DNA of 23,901 nucleotides, taken from the NCBI GenBank assembly GCA_045536135.1, contig JAZSNA010000019.1:1-23901 (forward strand). The letters run 5' to 3'. This document shows, in pieces, positions 7,568 to 15,616 of the stretch; the stretch's first letter is position 1, and each line of letters starts with the position of its first letter. The position numbers and the translations under genes were made by a program. The notes beneath the pieces are model-generated. The model did not search any database. It saw only the letters and a program-made list of their open reading frames with translations, and was not told the origin of the DNA. The DNA comes from JAZSNA01 sp045536135 (GTDB lineage: Bacteria; Pseudomonadota; Alphaproteobacteria; CAAHEQ01; UBA3637).

Positions 7568-8102
7568 TTGTTTTTTAACTCAAACAACAAAAAATCTGTT
7601 ACGGATCGTGTTGGGACCGGATAACTTTATTTATGTTGATTTAACAAATAAATTACCCGGACCCGACATCTATATTCGTTCGGATTTATTTGCGACAGCC
7701 CTCACCGACGGCACATTTGAACGAGCATTTAAAAAACCGATTCAAATACGTCCCGATATGACCTCCGTCACATCATCAATAATGCGAGAACATATCTTAT
7801 CGTTAATCGGGCTGGCCAACAAAGGCGGATATGTCATCTATGGCTTTGAAAAAATTCATCAAAACAAAGACCAGATAAAAATTTTGTTTCAAGCCCGAAA
7901 TGGGTCGGAAGCGGAAAAAAAACGATTGAATTCAGGCATGAAAAGTGCTATAATATATGGGAATTTTGAATCCGACGAACTTGGATATATTGTTGGTCGA
8001 GATTTGTGTATTCACTTGGGAATAAAGGCGGGACATTTTGCCGAAACAATACAAAATCAAATGGAAACCTATTCCCTTTTTTTGGAAGGACTTAAAAAAT
8101 GA
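7551..8102 (+). CDS. YlxR (DUF448) and L7Ae-like fusion, RNA-binding
   Basis: Alphaproteobacterial nusA-infB operons commonly carry one protein combining a YlxR-type domain with an L7Ae-like (YlxQ) domain. The N-terminal part has NLLRIVLGPDNFIYVDLTNK, the DUF448 pattern L-x-R-x-V-x-x-PDG followed by V-x-D. The C-terminal part has ILSLIGLANKGGYVIYGFEK and ELGYIVGRDLCIHLGI, matching L7Ae-type ELG-x-x-x-GR. In the YlxR part the usual LPGRGAY is LPGPDIY and the N-terminal R-x-C region is shortened to PNC. The ATG at 7551 was chosen over the TTG one codon earlier; GGGAG lies ten bases upstream. It overlaps nusA by 17 bases and infB by 4 (ATGA). Exact role unknown; RNA binding is a family inference. 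Confidence 0.82.
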   Translation: MEKTPNCFLTQTTKNLLRIVLGPDNFIYVDLTNKLPGPDIYIRSDLFATALTDGTFERAFKKPIQIRPDMTSVTSSIMREHILSLIGLANKGGYVIYGFEKIHQNKDQIKILFQARNGSEAEKKRLNSGMKSAIIYGNFESDELGYIVGRDLCIHLGIKAGHFAETIQNQMETYSLFLEGLKK

Positions 8103-10453
8103 CAGAAAAAAAGACACTCAGTTTAAAAGGAACTCTCGGTTTAAAAAAACCGCTTTCATCGACTCATGCCGGTGTTCAGGTTCAAGTCCGTAAAAAAAGA
8201 GGAATTGACGCCAAACAGACAACCACACCGACAATGGATGCGGAAAAAGCCGAAAAAATAAAATTATTACAACAGGCTATCCGTGATAATGAAGCCAAAA
8301 AGAAAGCATTATCGGAACAAAACATTCAATCTAAATTCGTGGTGGTTGAAGCGGAAAAACCAATTCCCGAAAAACCGGTAGAAGTCCCTGTGGAAGAGAA
8401 AAAGCCCCTCAAACAAACAACACCAGTTAATAAACCGCATTCTGCGAAAGAATCGAAATCCAACAGTGATAATGAATCCGAAACATTTAAGGAAAATAAG
8501 AAATCCAAAGGTTTTGAAGATAAAAAACAAGCCAAAATTCGTGTCAGCGAATATCAAGGTGCATCTGATGACGATGATGAATTTATTCAACATCGCCGTC
8601 GGTCCTTGGCATCCATTCGCAGGGCTCGGGAAAAAGCATATCTAAAACATCAAGAATCCCTTAAAACCGCCGAAAAAATTTCCCGTGAAATTACATTGCC
8701 GGAATTAATTACAGTCCAAGAACTGGCTAATCGTATGAGCGAACGAAGTGCCACAGTCGTTAAAACTTTAATGAACTTGGGTGTCATGGCCACCATTACA
8801 CAAACCATTGATGCGGATACCGCTGAACTCGTTGCCACGGAATTAGGACATCGTGTTATTCGGGTTTCGGAATCAGATGTGGAAGACTCAATTAAATCCG
8901 CCGAAGATTCGGAAACAGATAAAGAATCTCGTCCGCCGGTTGTCACGGTTATGGGTCATGTGGATCATGGTAAAACCTCCTTATTGGATGCATTGCGTTC
9001 TACCAATGTCGCCGGTGGAGAATCGGGCGGAATTACTCAACATATCGGAGCTTATCAAATTACCACACCCCAAGGTAAAAAAATCACCTTTATTGACACA
9101 CCGGGTCATGCGGCATTTAGCCAAATGCGTTCACGAGGTGCCAGTATTACCGACATCGTTGTTTTGGTCGTCGCCGCCAATGACAGTGTGATGCCACAAA
9201 CCATAGAAGCCATTTCTCATGCTCAAAATGCCGGTGTTCCGATTATTGTCGCCATCAATAAGATTGATGTTCAAGGCGCCAATCCAGACCGTGTTCGAAC
9301 AGACTTATTACAACACGGTGTCATCGTTGAAAAAATGGGTGGGGATGTTTTGGATGTGGAAGTATCAGCCAAAAACAAAACGAATTTGGATAAATTATTG
9401 GAAGCGATCTTACTGCAAGCCGAAATTTTGGACTTAAAAGCCAATCCGAACCGTTTAGCCGAAGGTGTGGTTATCGAGGCAAAAATGGAAAAAGGACGTG
9501 GTCCGGTCGCCACATTACTGGTTTCTCGCGGTACATTAAAAATCGGCGATAATTTTGTTGTCGGAAATGAATACGGTCGTGTCCGTGTTTTACTCAACGA
9601 TCATCATCAGGCCGAAAAAATTGCTTTACCGGCTCAACCGATTGAAGTTATCGGACTTCAAGGCGTTCCGTCTGCCGGCGATAAATTGGTTGTTGTAGAT
9701 GATGAAGCCAAAGCCAAAGAAATTTCGGCATATCGTTCTCGTAAAGCTCGTGAAGCTTTGACGGTTAAATCCGCTAAATCGGGAACGGCTATGGATCAGT
9801 TAATGGATAAAATTAAAGCCGGTGAAGTTAAAGAATTCCCCGTCATCATCAAAGCCGATGTTCAAGGTTCGATTGAAGCTTTGATTGGTGTTTTATCTAA
9901 AATCAAAAATGATGAAGTCGGTATCAAAGTTGTTCACAGCGGTGTCGGCGGAATTAACGAATCTGATGTTGCGTTGGCGAACACCAGCGGTGCATCTATT
10001 ATCGGATTTAATGTTCGGGCAGGTTCCGGTGCACGTGAAGCGGCGAAACGGGACGGTGTTGATATCAAATACTATTCCATCATTTATACGGTTGCGGATG
10101 ACATGAAACAAGCTGTGGAAGGTTTATTAAAACCGCAAGAAACCGAAGCGATTATCGGCACAGCGGAAATTCGACAAATTTTCTCTATTTCCAAAGTGGG
10201 TAATATTGCGGGATGTATGGTTATTGACGGTGAAGTCAAACGTGGATGCGGTGTCCGCTTAATCCGTGATGATGTTGTTATCCATACCGGCGATTTGGCT
10301 CAATTAAAACGTGAAAAGAACGATGCCAAGGAAGTCAAAGCCGGTTTTGAATGCGGTATTTTACTTGAAAAATATAACGATATTAAGATTGGCGATAAAA
10401 TTGAATGTTTTGAAATTCGTCAAGTTGCCTCTCATTTGGACATCAAAGGATAA
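8099..10453 (+). CDS. infB: Translation initiation factor IF-2
   Basis: GTPase that brings initiator tRNA to the 30S subunit and promotes subunit joining. The N-terminal 190 residues are a charged, low-complexity extension with the IF2-associated basic start (LSLKGTLGLKK). IF2_N is at about 200-255. The G domain has G1 GHVDHGKT (286-293), G2 GGITQHIGAY, G3 DTPGHAAF, G4 NKID and G5 SAK. Domains II-IV follow, ending GDKIECFEIRQVASHL. At 784 residues it is within the usual range. The start overlaps the upstream stop as ATGA and has an AAGGA Shine-Dalgarno. Confidence 0.98.
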   Translation: MTEKKTLSLKGTLGLKKPLSSTHAGVQVQVRKKRGIDAKQTTTPTMDAEKAEKIKLLQQAIRDNEAKKKALSEQNIQSKFVVVEAEKPIPEKPVEVPVEEKKPLKQTTPVNKPHSAKESKSNSDNESETFKENKKSKGFEDKKQAKIRVSEYQGASDDDDEFIQHRRRSLASIRRAREKAYLKHQESLKTAEKISREITLPELITVQELANRMSERSATVVKTLMNLGVMATITQTIDADTAELVATELGHRVIRVSESDVEDSIKSAEDSETDKESRPPVVTVMGHVDHGKTSLLDALRSTNVAGGESGGITQHIGAYQITTPQGKKITFIDTPGHAAFSQMRSRGASITDIVVLVVAANDSVMPQTIEAISHAQNAGVPIIVAINKIDVQGANPDRVRTDLLQHGVIVEKMGGDVLDVEVSAKNKTNLDKLLEAILLQAEILDLKANPNRLAEGVVIEAKMEKGRGPVATLLVSRGTLKIGDNFVVGNEYGRVRVLLNDHHQAEKIALPAQPIEVIGLQGVPSAGDKLVVVDDEAKAKEISAYRSRKAREALTVKSAKSGTAMDQLMDKIKAGEVKEFPVIIKADVQGSIEALIGVLSKIKNDEVGIKVVHSGVGGINESDVALANTSGASIIGFNVRAGSGAREAAKRDGVDIKYYSIIYTVADDMKQAVEGLLKPQETEAIIGTAEIRQIFSISKVGNIAGCMVIDGEVKRGCGVRLIRDDVVIHTGDLAQLKREKNDAKEVKAGFECGILLEKYNDIKIGDKIECFEIRQVASHLDIKG

Positions 10454-10456
10454 AAA

Positions 10457-10825
10457 ATGGAAAAAATGCCATCCACTCGCCAATTAAAGGTTGCCGAACA
10501 AATTCGTCAAATTTTATCTGAATTTTTGATTAAAGAGGATTTATATGATACCGCCATCAATCAAGCGGATATTTCGGTCACGAATGTAAAAGTTAATGCG
10601 GATTTATCTTTGGCCAAAGTTTATATCCATACACTTCTCAACACGGCAGATATTATTCCGCTCCTGATGCAACACAAATCACAATTTCGTAAGTATTTAG
10701 GACATAAAATATCCTTAAAAACCGTTCCGGATTTAATTTTTTTATGGGACGACAGTTTTGAAGAACGTAATAAAATCGATGCCTTATTTAATGATGAAAA
10801 AGTCATTCAGGATTTAAAGAAATAA
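10457..10825 (+). CDS. rbfA: 30S ribosome-binding factor A
   Basis: Assists late 30S maturation by binding the 5' helix region of 16S rRNA. The protein follows the family layout: STRQLKVAEQIRQILSEFL at the N-terminus, then the KH-like fold with ISVTNVKVNADLSLAKVYI, and near the end PDLIFLWDDSFEERNKIDALF, the conserved RbfA C-terminal motif. Length 122 residues. AAAGGA in the infB 3' end lies six bases before the ATG, and the gap to infB is three bases. truB, rpsO and pnp, which often follow, are absent; the next gene (cvpA) is convergent, two bases away. Confidence 0.95.
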   Translation: MEKMPSTRQLKVAEQIRQILSEFLIKEDLYDTAINQADISVTNVKVNADLSLAKVYIHTLLNTADIIPLLMQHKSQFRKYLGHKISLKTVPDLIFLWDDSFEERNKIDALFNDEKVIQDLKK

Positions 10826-10827
10826 AT

Positions 10828-11457
10828 TTATAAAATTTCATTTAAAACTTGGGCAATCTCATCCGGTTCCATTAAACTCGAAGTATCTTCGGGTTGTTTG
10901 TCCTCATTTTTTACTTTTTCTTCTACCTTTTCGGTTTTCTGTTCCGAAGATGGGACATCTTTTTCGTCCAACCCCATTATATCCGGAAAAGATGTTTCGG
11001 AAATAAAAGAAAAATACTTTTCATATTGTGCAATATACGGTATTAAAATACTGTTTTCTTCATAGGTTCGTTCTTTGCCGGACAAAAGCATACCGGATAA
11101 CATATAAAGTAAAATAACAAAAACAACCCCTCGGACAATTCCGAAAAGAAAGCCCAAGAAGCGATCCAATCCGGACAGAGCCGTTTTATGCAAACGTCGG
11201 CATAAACTGACATTAATCAATGTAAAAATAATTAAAATAATCAAAGCGATGGAACAAAATCCGGCAATATCGGCAAAAGTATCATTTGAAATCCAACGTT
11301 TAAAAATCGGGCGAGTATAATAAAAACCGTATAATCCGCCGAAACCGGCGACAATCCAAGCGGTAATGCCCAATAATTCCCGTGCTAACCCCCGATACAT
11401 CGCAAATAATGACGATAATGTAATAATTGTCAAAATCGCAATATCAATACCTTCCAT
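10828..11457 (-). CDS. cvpA: CvpA family inner-membrane protein
   Basis: Integral membrane protein of the colicin V production family; the molecular function is poorly defined. The start MEGIDIAILTIITLSSLFAMYRGLARELLG is followed by hydrophobic segments at about residues 5-20, 27-48, 62-85 and 100-125 and by GLDRFLGFLFGIVRGVVFV, the family's conserved G-x-x-x-G-x-x-R-G region. The last 60 residues are a Glu/Lys-rich cytoplasmic tail. The start has AGGAGGG upstream and overlaps the radA stop by one base, so radA-cvpA form a coupled pair. No terminator separates it from convergent rbfA. Confidence 0.88.
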   Translation of the reverse strand: MEGIDIAILTIITLSSLFAMYRGLARELLGITAWIVAGFGGLYGFYYTRPIFKRWISNDTFADIAGFCSIALIILIIFTLINVSLCRRLHKTALSGLDRFLGFLFGIVRGVVFVILLYMLSGMLLSGKERTYEENSILIPYIAQYEKYFSFISETSFPDIMGLDEKDVPSSEQKTEKVEEKVKNEDKQPEDTSSLMEPDEIAQVLNEIL

Positions 11458-12806
11458 TATATCCCTCCTGCAATTAACTCAATTAAAGCTGTTAAATGTC
11501 CAGCTTCCAACAATGAAATATCCGAAGATATTTTTTTTCTTAATTTAGGTAATAAAACTTTTTTAAATCCCAACTTTGAAGCCTCTTTAATCCGAGCCTC
11601 GATATTTCCGACATTCCGTAATTCACCGGACAATCCGATTTCCCCGAAGACCGCCATATCGGCAGGCACCGGTTTATTTGAAATTGCCGAAATCAAGGCC
11701 ATAGCCACCGCCATATCGGCAGCGGGTTCGGTTATTTTCAATCCGCCGGCGACATTTAAAAACACATCCCGAGACGCAAAATTTAAGCCACATCTGCTTT
11801 CTAAAACTGCCAAAATCATAGCCAATCGTCCACTATCCCAGCCCACGACGGTCCGCCGAAAAGAGCCATTACAACCCGAAACCAACGCCTGAACTTCCAC
11901 CAACAACGGTCTGGACCCTTCGACACCGGCATAAACACAATTTCCGGCAATATGTCCCCGCCGTTCTGCCAAAAACAAAGCGGACGGATTAGCCACCTCT
12001 GACAAACCCTTTTCCGTCATTTCGAAAACACCGATTTCATCCGTTGCCCCATATCTGTTTTTAACGGCTCTTAAAATACGGAAATGATGCCCACGGTCAC
12101 CTTCAAAATAAAGTACCGTATCCACCATATGTTCCAACACCCGAGGCCCCGCTAAAGTTCCTTCCTTTGTCACATGCCCGACCAAGAATAAAACAAATCC
12201 TTTTTTCTTGGCTAACCGAATAAGTTCCATGGCACACGCCCGCACCTGTCCGACAGAACCTGGTGTTGAATCTAAATTATCCACAAACATTGTTTGAATA
12301 GAATCAATCACCACCACATCCGGATTTTCTTCTTCCAATGTGGCTAAAATATCCCGAACATTCATCGCACTGGTTAATTGTATTCCGGCATTTTGCAATC
12401 CCAATCGACAAGCCCGAAGCCGTATCTGATCGACAGCTTCTTCGCCGGATACATAAATCCGATTAACCACATCAGGCAACCGAGCCAACGCTTGTAATAA
12501 CAAAGTGGATTTTCCGATACCGGGATCTCCCCCGACTAGAATCACACTACCGGCAACCAAACCGCCCCCGCAAACCCGATCCAACTCGGCAATTCCCGTT
12601 TTTTGTCGTTCTGTTTTTTCAATCTTTCCCCCCAATTCAAACAAGGGTAATTTTCGCCCCCCGCCCCCCAAAGATTTGGGAGCGTTATCCGAAGAAATAA
12701 CTTCTTCATCCAAAGTATTCCAATTTCCGCAAGCCTCACACTTACCGCTCCATTTTAAAAATGAAGCCCCACATTCCCGACAAACAAATTTAACCTTTGA
12801 TTTCAT
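11457..12806 (-). CDS. radA: DNA repair protein RadA
   Basis: RecA-like ATPase that helps branch migration and processing of recombination intermediates. It has an N-terminal zinc finger C9-x2-C12...C23-x2-C26, Walker A GGDPGIGKST (92-101), Walker B VVVIDSIQT (164-172), and the RadA-specific motif KNRYG (249-253; KNRFG in most homologues). A Lon-type C-terminal domain follows (VAGGLKITEPAADMAVAMALISA). I chose the ATG at 12806 (449 residues) rather than a TTG 12 codons upstream because MKSKVKFVCRECG is the normal family start. There is no Shine-Dalgarno; the -10 box ends seven bases before the ATG. Confidence 0.96.
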   Translation of the reverse strand: MKSKVKFVCRECGASFLKWSGKCEACGNWNTLDEEVISSDNAPKSLGGGGRKLPLFELGGKIEKTERQKTGIAELDRVCGGGLVAGSVILVGGDPGIGKSTLLLQALARLPDVVNRIYVSGEEAVDQIRLRACRLGLQNAGIQLTSAMNVRDILATLEEENPDVVVIDSIQTMFVDNLDSTPGSVGQVRACAMELIRLAKKKGFVLFLVGHVTKEGTLAGPRVLEHMVDTVLYFEGDRGHHFRILRAVKNRYGATDEIGVFEMTEKGLSEVANPSALFLAERRGHIAGNCVYAGVEGSRPLLVEVQALVSGCNGSFRRTVVGWDSGRLAMILAVLESRCGLNFASRDVFLNVAGGLKITEPAADMAVAMALISAISNKPVPADMAVFGEIGLSGELRNVGNIEARIKEASKLGFKKVLLPKLRKKISSDISLLEAGHLTALIELIAGGI

Positions 12807-12813
12807 GATTAAA

Positions 12814-12871
12814 ATTGTAAAACTAAAAACAATAAAAGTCAATTGACTTTTTGATATAAATCACAGATAAT
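12814..12871. promoter_or_regulatory. Back-to-back divergent promoters of radA and rluD
   Basis: An 18-base perfect palindrome AAAAGTCAATTGACTTTT (12834-12851) holds two TTGACT -35 boxes abutting tail to tail: minus strand 12842-12837 and plus strand 12843-12848. Each has a 17-base spacer. The rluD -10 is GATAAT (12866-12871), ending six bases before its ATG. The radA -10 is TACAAT (12819-12814), ending seven bases before its ATG. Polymerase cannot occupy both -35 boxes at once. Confidence 0.78.
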
Positions 12872-12877
12872 TCCTGT

Positions 12878-13789
12878 ATGGTTAAAATTATTTCAGATTG
12901 TAGCGATATCCGATTGGATAAATTTTTATCCGATAAGACGGGTCTGTCCAGAAATCGGATACTTTCTTTAATCAAAAACGAATGCCTGACCCCGTCTCTG
13001 AAAGCGGACACGAAAGTAAAATCGGGTCAGGTTTTTGAACTGACCATTCCACCGGCGATGGAAGATGAAACCCCGAAAGCACAAAATATCGAACTGAATA
13101 TTTTATACGAAGACGATGATATTATCGTCATCAATAAACCGCCCTTTTTAGTTGTCCATCCGGCATGCGGAAATTGGGATAATACCTTGGTTAATGCTCT
13201 GCTCTATCATTGCGGAAATTCTTTATCCGGTATTGGCGGTATCAAACGCCCCGGCATTGTGCATCGCATAGACAAAGAAACTTCCGGTATTTTAGTCATT
13301 GCCAAAAATGATTTTGCCCATCAACATCTCAGCCGACAATTTTCCGACCATTCCATAAAGCGAATATACACAGCCATTGTTTATGGCCTGTGTCCAACGC
13401 AAGGGACAATTACCGGCAATATCGGTCGAGATCCTCGAAACCGTCAAAGGCAAGCAATTGTTTTGACCGGTGGTAAAGAAGCTACCACTCATTACCGTTT
13501 AATTAAACCGCTTTTTGACGGTCTGTGTTCGTTAATTGAATGCGAATTGGAAACGGGACGAACACATCAAATTCGTGTCCACATGACATCATTAAAACAT
13601 CCGCTTGTCGGAGATAAAATTTACGGTACATCCCCCAAGGGGACACCGAAAGAAATAAAAAATTTCCACAGACAAGCCCTTCATGCCGGTGTCTTGGGTT
13701 TTATTCATCCCCGCACAGGTAAATATATTGAATTTTTTGCACCTTTACCGGAAGATATGCAAAATTTACTTGAATTTTCAAATTTATAA
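12878..13789 (+). CDS. rluD: 23S rRNA pseudouridine synthase, RluA/RluD family
   Basis: Converts uridines to pseudouridine in structured RNA; RluD acts on 23S rRNA helix 69. An S4-like RNA-binding segment is at the N-terminus (IRLDKFLSDKTGLSRNRILSLI). The catalytic domain has VHRIDKETSGILVIAK with nucleophile Asp132, LVVHPACGN, and ECELETGRTHQIRVHM near the end. At 303 residues it is typical. RluA, RluC and RluD cannot be fully separated by eye; the S4 domain and sequence favour RluD. The mRNA is predicted leaderless, with no Shine-Dalgarno. It is divergent from radA and 44 bases upstream of ccrM. Confidence 0.88.
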   Translation: MVKIISDCSDIRLDKFLSDKTGLSRNRILSLIKNECLTPSLKADTKVKSGQVFELTIPPAMEDETPKAQNIELNILYEDDDIIVINKPPFLVVHPACGNWDNTLVNALLYHCGNSLSGIGGIKRPGIVHRIDKETSGILVIAKNDFAHQHLSRQFSDHSIKRIYTAIVYGLCPTQGTITGNIGRDPRNRQRQAIVLTGGKEATTHYRLIKPLFDGLCSLIECELETGRTHQIRVHMTSLKHPLVGDKIYGTSPKGTPKEIKNFHRQALHAGVLGFIHPRTGKYIEFFAPLPEDMQNLLEFSNL

Positions 13790-13794
13790 AAATT

Positions 13795-13826
13795 TTAACT
13801 TTTTCTTTAATATTTTATCTTATCTT
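13795..13826 (+). promoter_or_regulatory. ccrM promoter with CtrA-like box
   Basis: TTAACTTTTTCTTTA (13795-13809), 11 bases, then TATCTT (13821-13826) as a -10-like hexamer ending seven bases before the ATG. The same 15-base element with the same 11-base gap lies ahead of fliFG. It resembles the alphaproteobacterial CtrA site TTAA-N7-TTAA, with the second half-site read as TTTA. In Caulobacter both ccrM and fliF are direct CtrA targets; CtrA control here is inferred. Confidence 0.6.
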
Positions 13827-13833
13827 TTGAAGT

Positions 13834-14898
13834 ATGATAAAGATAGATACGATTATACAAGGCGATTGCATTGACCAAATGAATGCCTTACCGGAAAAAA
13901 GTGTGGATTTAATTTTTGCGGATCCGCCTTATAATATGCAATTGGGTGGAGATTTAGTCCGTCCGGATAACTCGGTTGTTGATGCCGTCAACGACGATTG
14001 GGATCAATTTGAAAGTTTTAAAACTTACGATGATTTTACCATACGTTGGCTAAAAGCGGCTCGTCGTGTTTTAAAAGATGATGGTGCTATTTGGGTTATC
14101 GGTTCGTATCACAATATTTTTCGGGTCGGATTTCAACTTCAAAATTTGGGATTTTGGGTTTTAAATGATATCGTCTGGTGTAAAACCAACCCTATGCCGA
14201 ATTTCAAGGGAACTCGTTTCACGAATGCTCATGAAACCTTAATTTGGTGTGCCAAAAGCAGTAAATCCAAATATACTTTCAACTATGATAGTATGAAAAT
14301 CTTTAACGAAGATAAACAAATGCGATCAGATTGGCAGATTTCGTTATGCACGGGTTCGGAACGGTTAAAAGACGAACAAGGTAATAAAGCACATACCACT
14401 CAAAAACCGCAAGCATTATTGTCTCGTGTTATTTTGGCCACCACCAAACCCGGCGACATTATACTGGATCCGTTTTTCGGAACAGGTACGACCGGTGCCG
14501 TTGCCAAAATGCTGGGTCGTCACTTTATCGGCATTGAACGGGAAGAAAAATATATTAAAGTAGCACAAAAACGAATTAACGAGATACAGGAAATTAAAGA
14601 TATTAACCTCATTACGCCGACCACCAAAAAACAAGAGGTCCGTATTCCGTTCGGAACGGTTTTGGAAAAAGGTCTGTTAAAGCCCGGAACAAAATTATTT
14701 GATGCCTCTAAAAAGTTCTCGGCCACGGTCAAAGCCGACGGAAGCCTCATCACACCGACCGTATCCGGCTCTATTCATCAAGTCGGGGCCAGACTGCAAG
14801 GCTTACCCTCATGCAACGGTTGGACATTTTGGCATTATGAAAACAAACAAAATCTGGTTTCAATCAACAGTCTTCGGGAACAATTACGGCAAAATTGA
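13834..14898 (+). CDS. ccrM: Cell-cycle-regulated DNA adenine methyltransferase (GANTC)
   Basis: Orphan beta-class N6-adenine methyltransferase that methylates GANTC, a cell-cycle mark in Alphaproteobacteria. The catalytic DPPY is at 30-33 and the SAM-binding motif DPFFGTGTTG at 212-221, in the order expected for the beta class. The CcrM-specific C-terminal domain (about 270-345) has IPFGTVLEKGLLKPGTKLFD and SGSIHQVGARLQGLP followed by NGWTFWHYE. Length of 354 residues matches CcrM. No restriction endonuclease is adjacent. There is no Shine-Dalgarno, so the mRNA is probably leaderless. The promoter carries a CtrA-like box. Its stop codon lies inside the -35 hexamer of the rlmE promoter. Confidence 0.95.
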   Translation: MIKIDTIIQGDCIDQMNALPEKSVDLIFADPPYNMQLGGDLVRPDNSVVDAVNDDWDQFESFKTYDDFTIRWLKAARRVLKDDGAIWVIGSYHNIFRVGFQLQNLGFWVLNDIVWCKTNPMPNFKGTRFTNAHETLIWCAKSSKSKYTFNYDSMKIFNEDKQMRSDWQISLCTGSERLKDEQGNKAHTTQKPQALLSRVILATTKPGDIILDPFFGTGTTGAVAKMLGRHFIGIEREEKYIKVAQKRINEIQEIKDINLITPTTKKQEVRIPFGTVLEKGLLKPGTKLFDASKKFSATVKADGSLITPTVSGSIHQVGARLQGLPSCNGWTFWHYENKQNLVSINSLREQLRQN

Positions 14899-14923
14899 CA
14901 TTTTAATTAAAATATATTAAAAT
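14895..14923 (+). promoter_or_regulatory. rlmE promoter overlapping the ccrM stop
   Basis: Consensus TTGACA (14895-14900), a 17-base spacer and TAAAAT (14918-14923). The ccrM stop TGA (14896-14898) is embedded in the -35 box. Nine bases separate the -10 from the rlmE ATG, so the transcript should have a leader of about 0-3 bases. Confidence 0.75.
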
Positions 14924-14932
14924 GAACATATT

Positions 14933-15616
14933 ATGACGACAACACATCTTTTACATACCAAAGTCAAAACGGCCAAAGGACGTAAAATATCGTCTACTCG
15001 TTGGTTGCAACGACAACTCAACGATCCTTATGTCGCCAAAGCAAAAGCGGAGGGTTGGCGCGCGCGCAGTGCATTTAAAATCATAGAACTGAATGACAAA
15101 TTTCACTTTTTTAAAAAAGGCGGAAAAGTTGTTGATTTGGGATGCAGTCCGGGGGGTTGGTGCCAAGTCGCCGTCCAAAAAGTTTCTTCCGATAAAGAAA
15201 ATCCGACTGTTTTCGGCATTGATTTATTACCGACCAATCCGATTGATGGGGCGGTTATGATACAATTGGATTTTATGGATGAAAAAGCGCCGGACATATT
15301 AAAGGAAATGACAAAAGGGAAAGTAGATGTTGTTATGTCTGATATGGCGGCCAATACAACGGGTATTCAATCGGTTGATCATTTAAGGATTATGAACTTG
15401 GTTGAAAGTGCCTACGATTTTGCCAGACAAATTTTAAAACCGAACGGTGTTTTTATTGCTAAAATTTTCCAAGGCGGTCATCAAACGGATTTATTAACAT
15501 TATTAAAGAAAGAATTTAAGATCGTCAAGCATGTCAAACCCAAATCATCCCGATCGGATTCGGTTGAATACTATATTGTCTGCCTTGATTTTAAAGGATT
15601 AAACCAATCTGCTTGA
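14933..15616 (+). CDS. rlmE: 23S rRNA 2'-O-ribose U2552 methyltransferase
   Basis: FtsJ/RrmJ-type SAM-dependent enzyme that methylates U2552 in the 23S A-loop late in 50S assembly. The K-D-K-E catalytic tetrad is visible: Lys49 (ARSAFKIIEL), Asp137 (VMSDMAANTTG), Lys177 (FIAKIFQGG) and Glu212 (SVEYYIVC). The SAM-binding motif VDLGCSPGGWCQVA is at 67-80. Length 227 residues, with a basic N-terminal extension common in Alphaproteobacteria. No Shine-Dalgarno; its own promoter starts within the ccrM stop. Its 3' end overlaps convergent flhG by 26 bases. Confidence 0.95.
   Translation: MTTTHLLHTKVKTAKGRKISSTRWLQRQLNDPYVAKAKAEGWRARSAFKIIELNDKFHFFKKGGKVVDLGCSPGGWCQVAVQKVSSDKENPTVFGIDLLPTNPIDGAVMIQLDFMDEKAPDILKEMTKGKVDVVMSDMAANTTGIQSVDHLRIMNLVESAYDFARQILKPNGVFIAKIFQGGHQTDLLTLLKKEFKIVKHVKPKSSRSDSVEYYIVCLDFKGLNQSA

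Noticed and set aside
11457..12842. Longer radA starting at a TTG at 12842
   Set aside because: The extra 12 residues overlap the promoter and precede the conserved MKSKVKFVCREC start of the family.
13834..14898. Restriction-modification system
   Set aside because: No endonuclease gene is adjacent, and the protein has the CcrM C-terminal domain of orphan cell-cycle methyltransferases.
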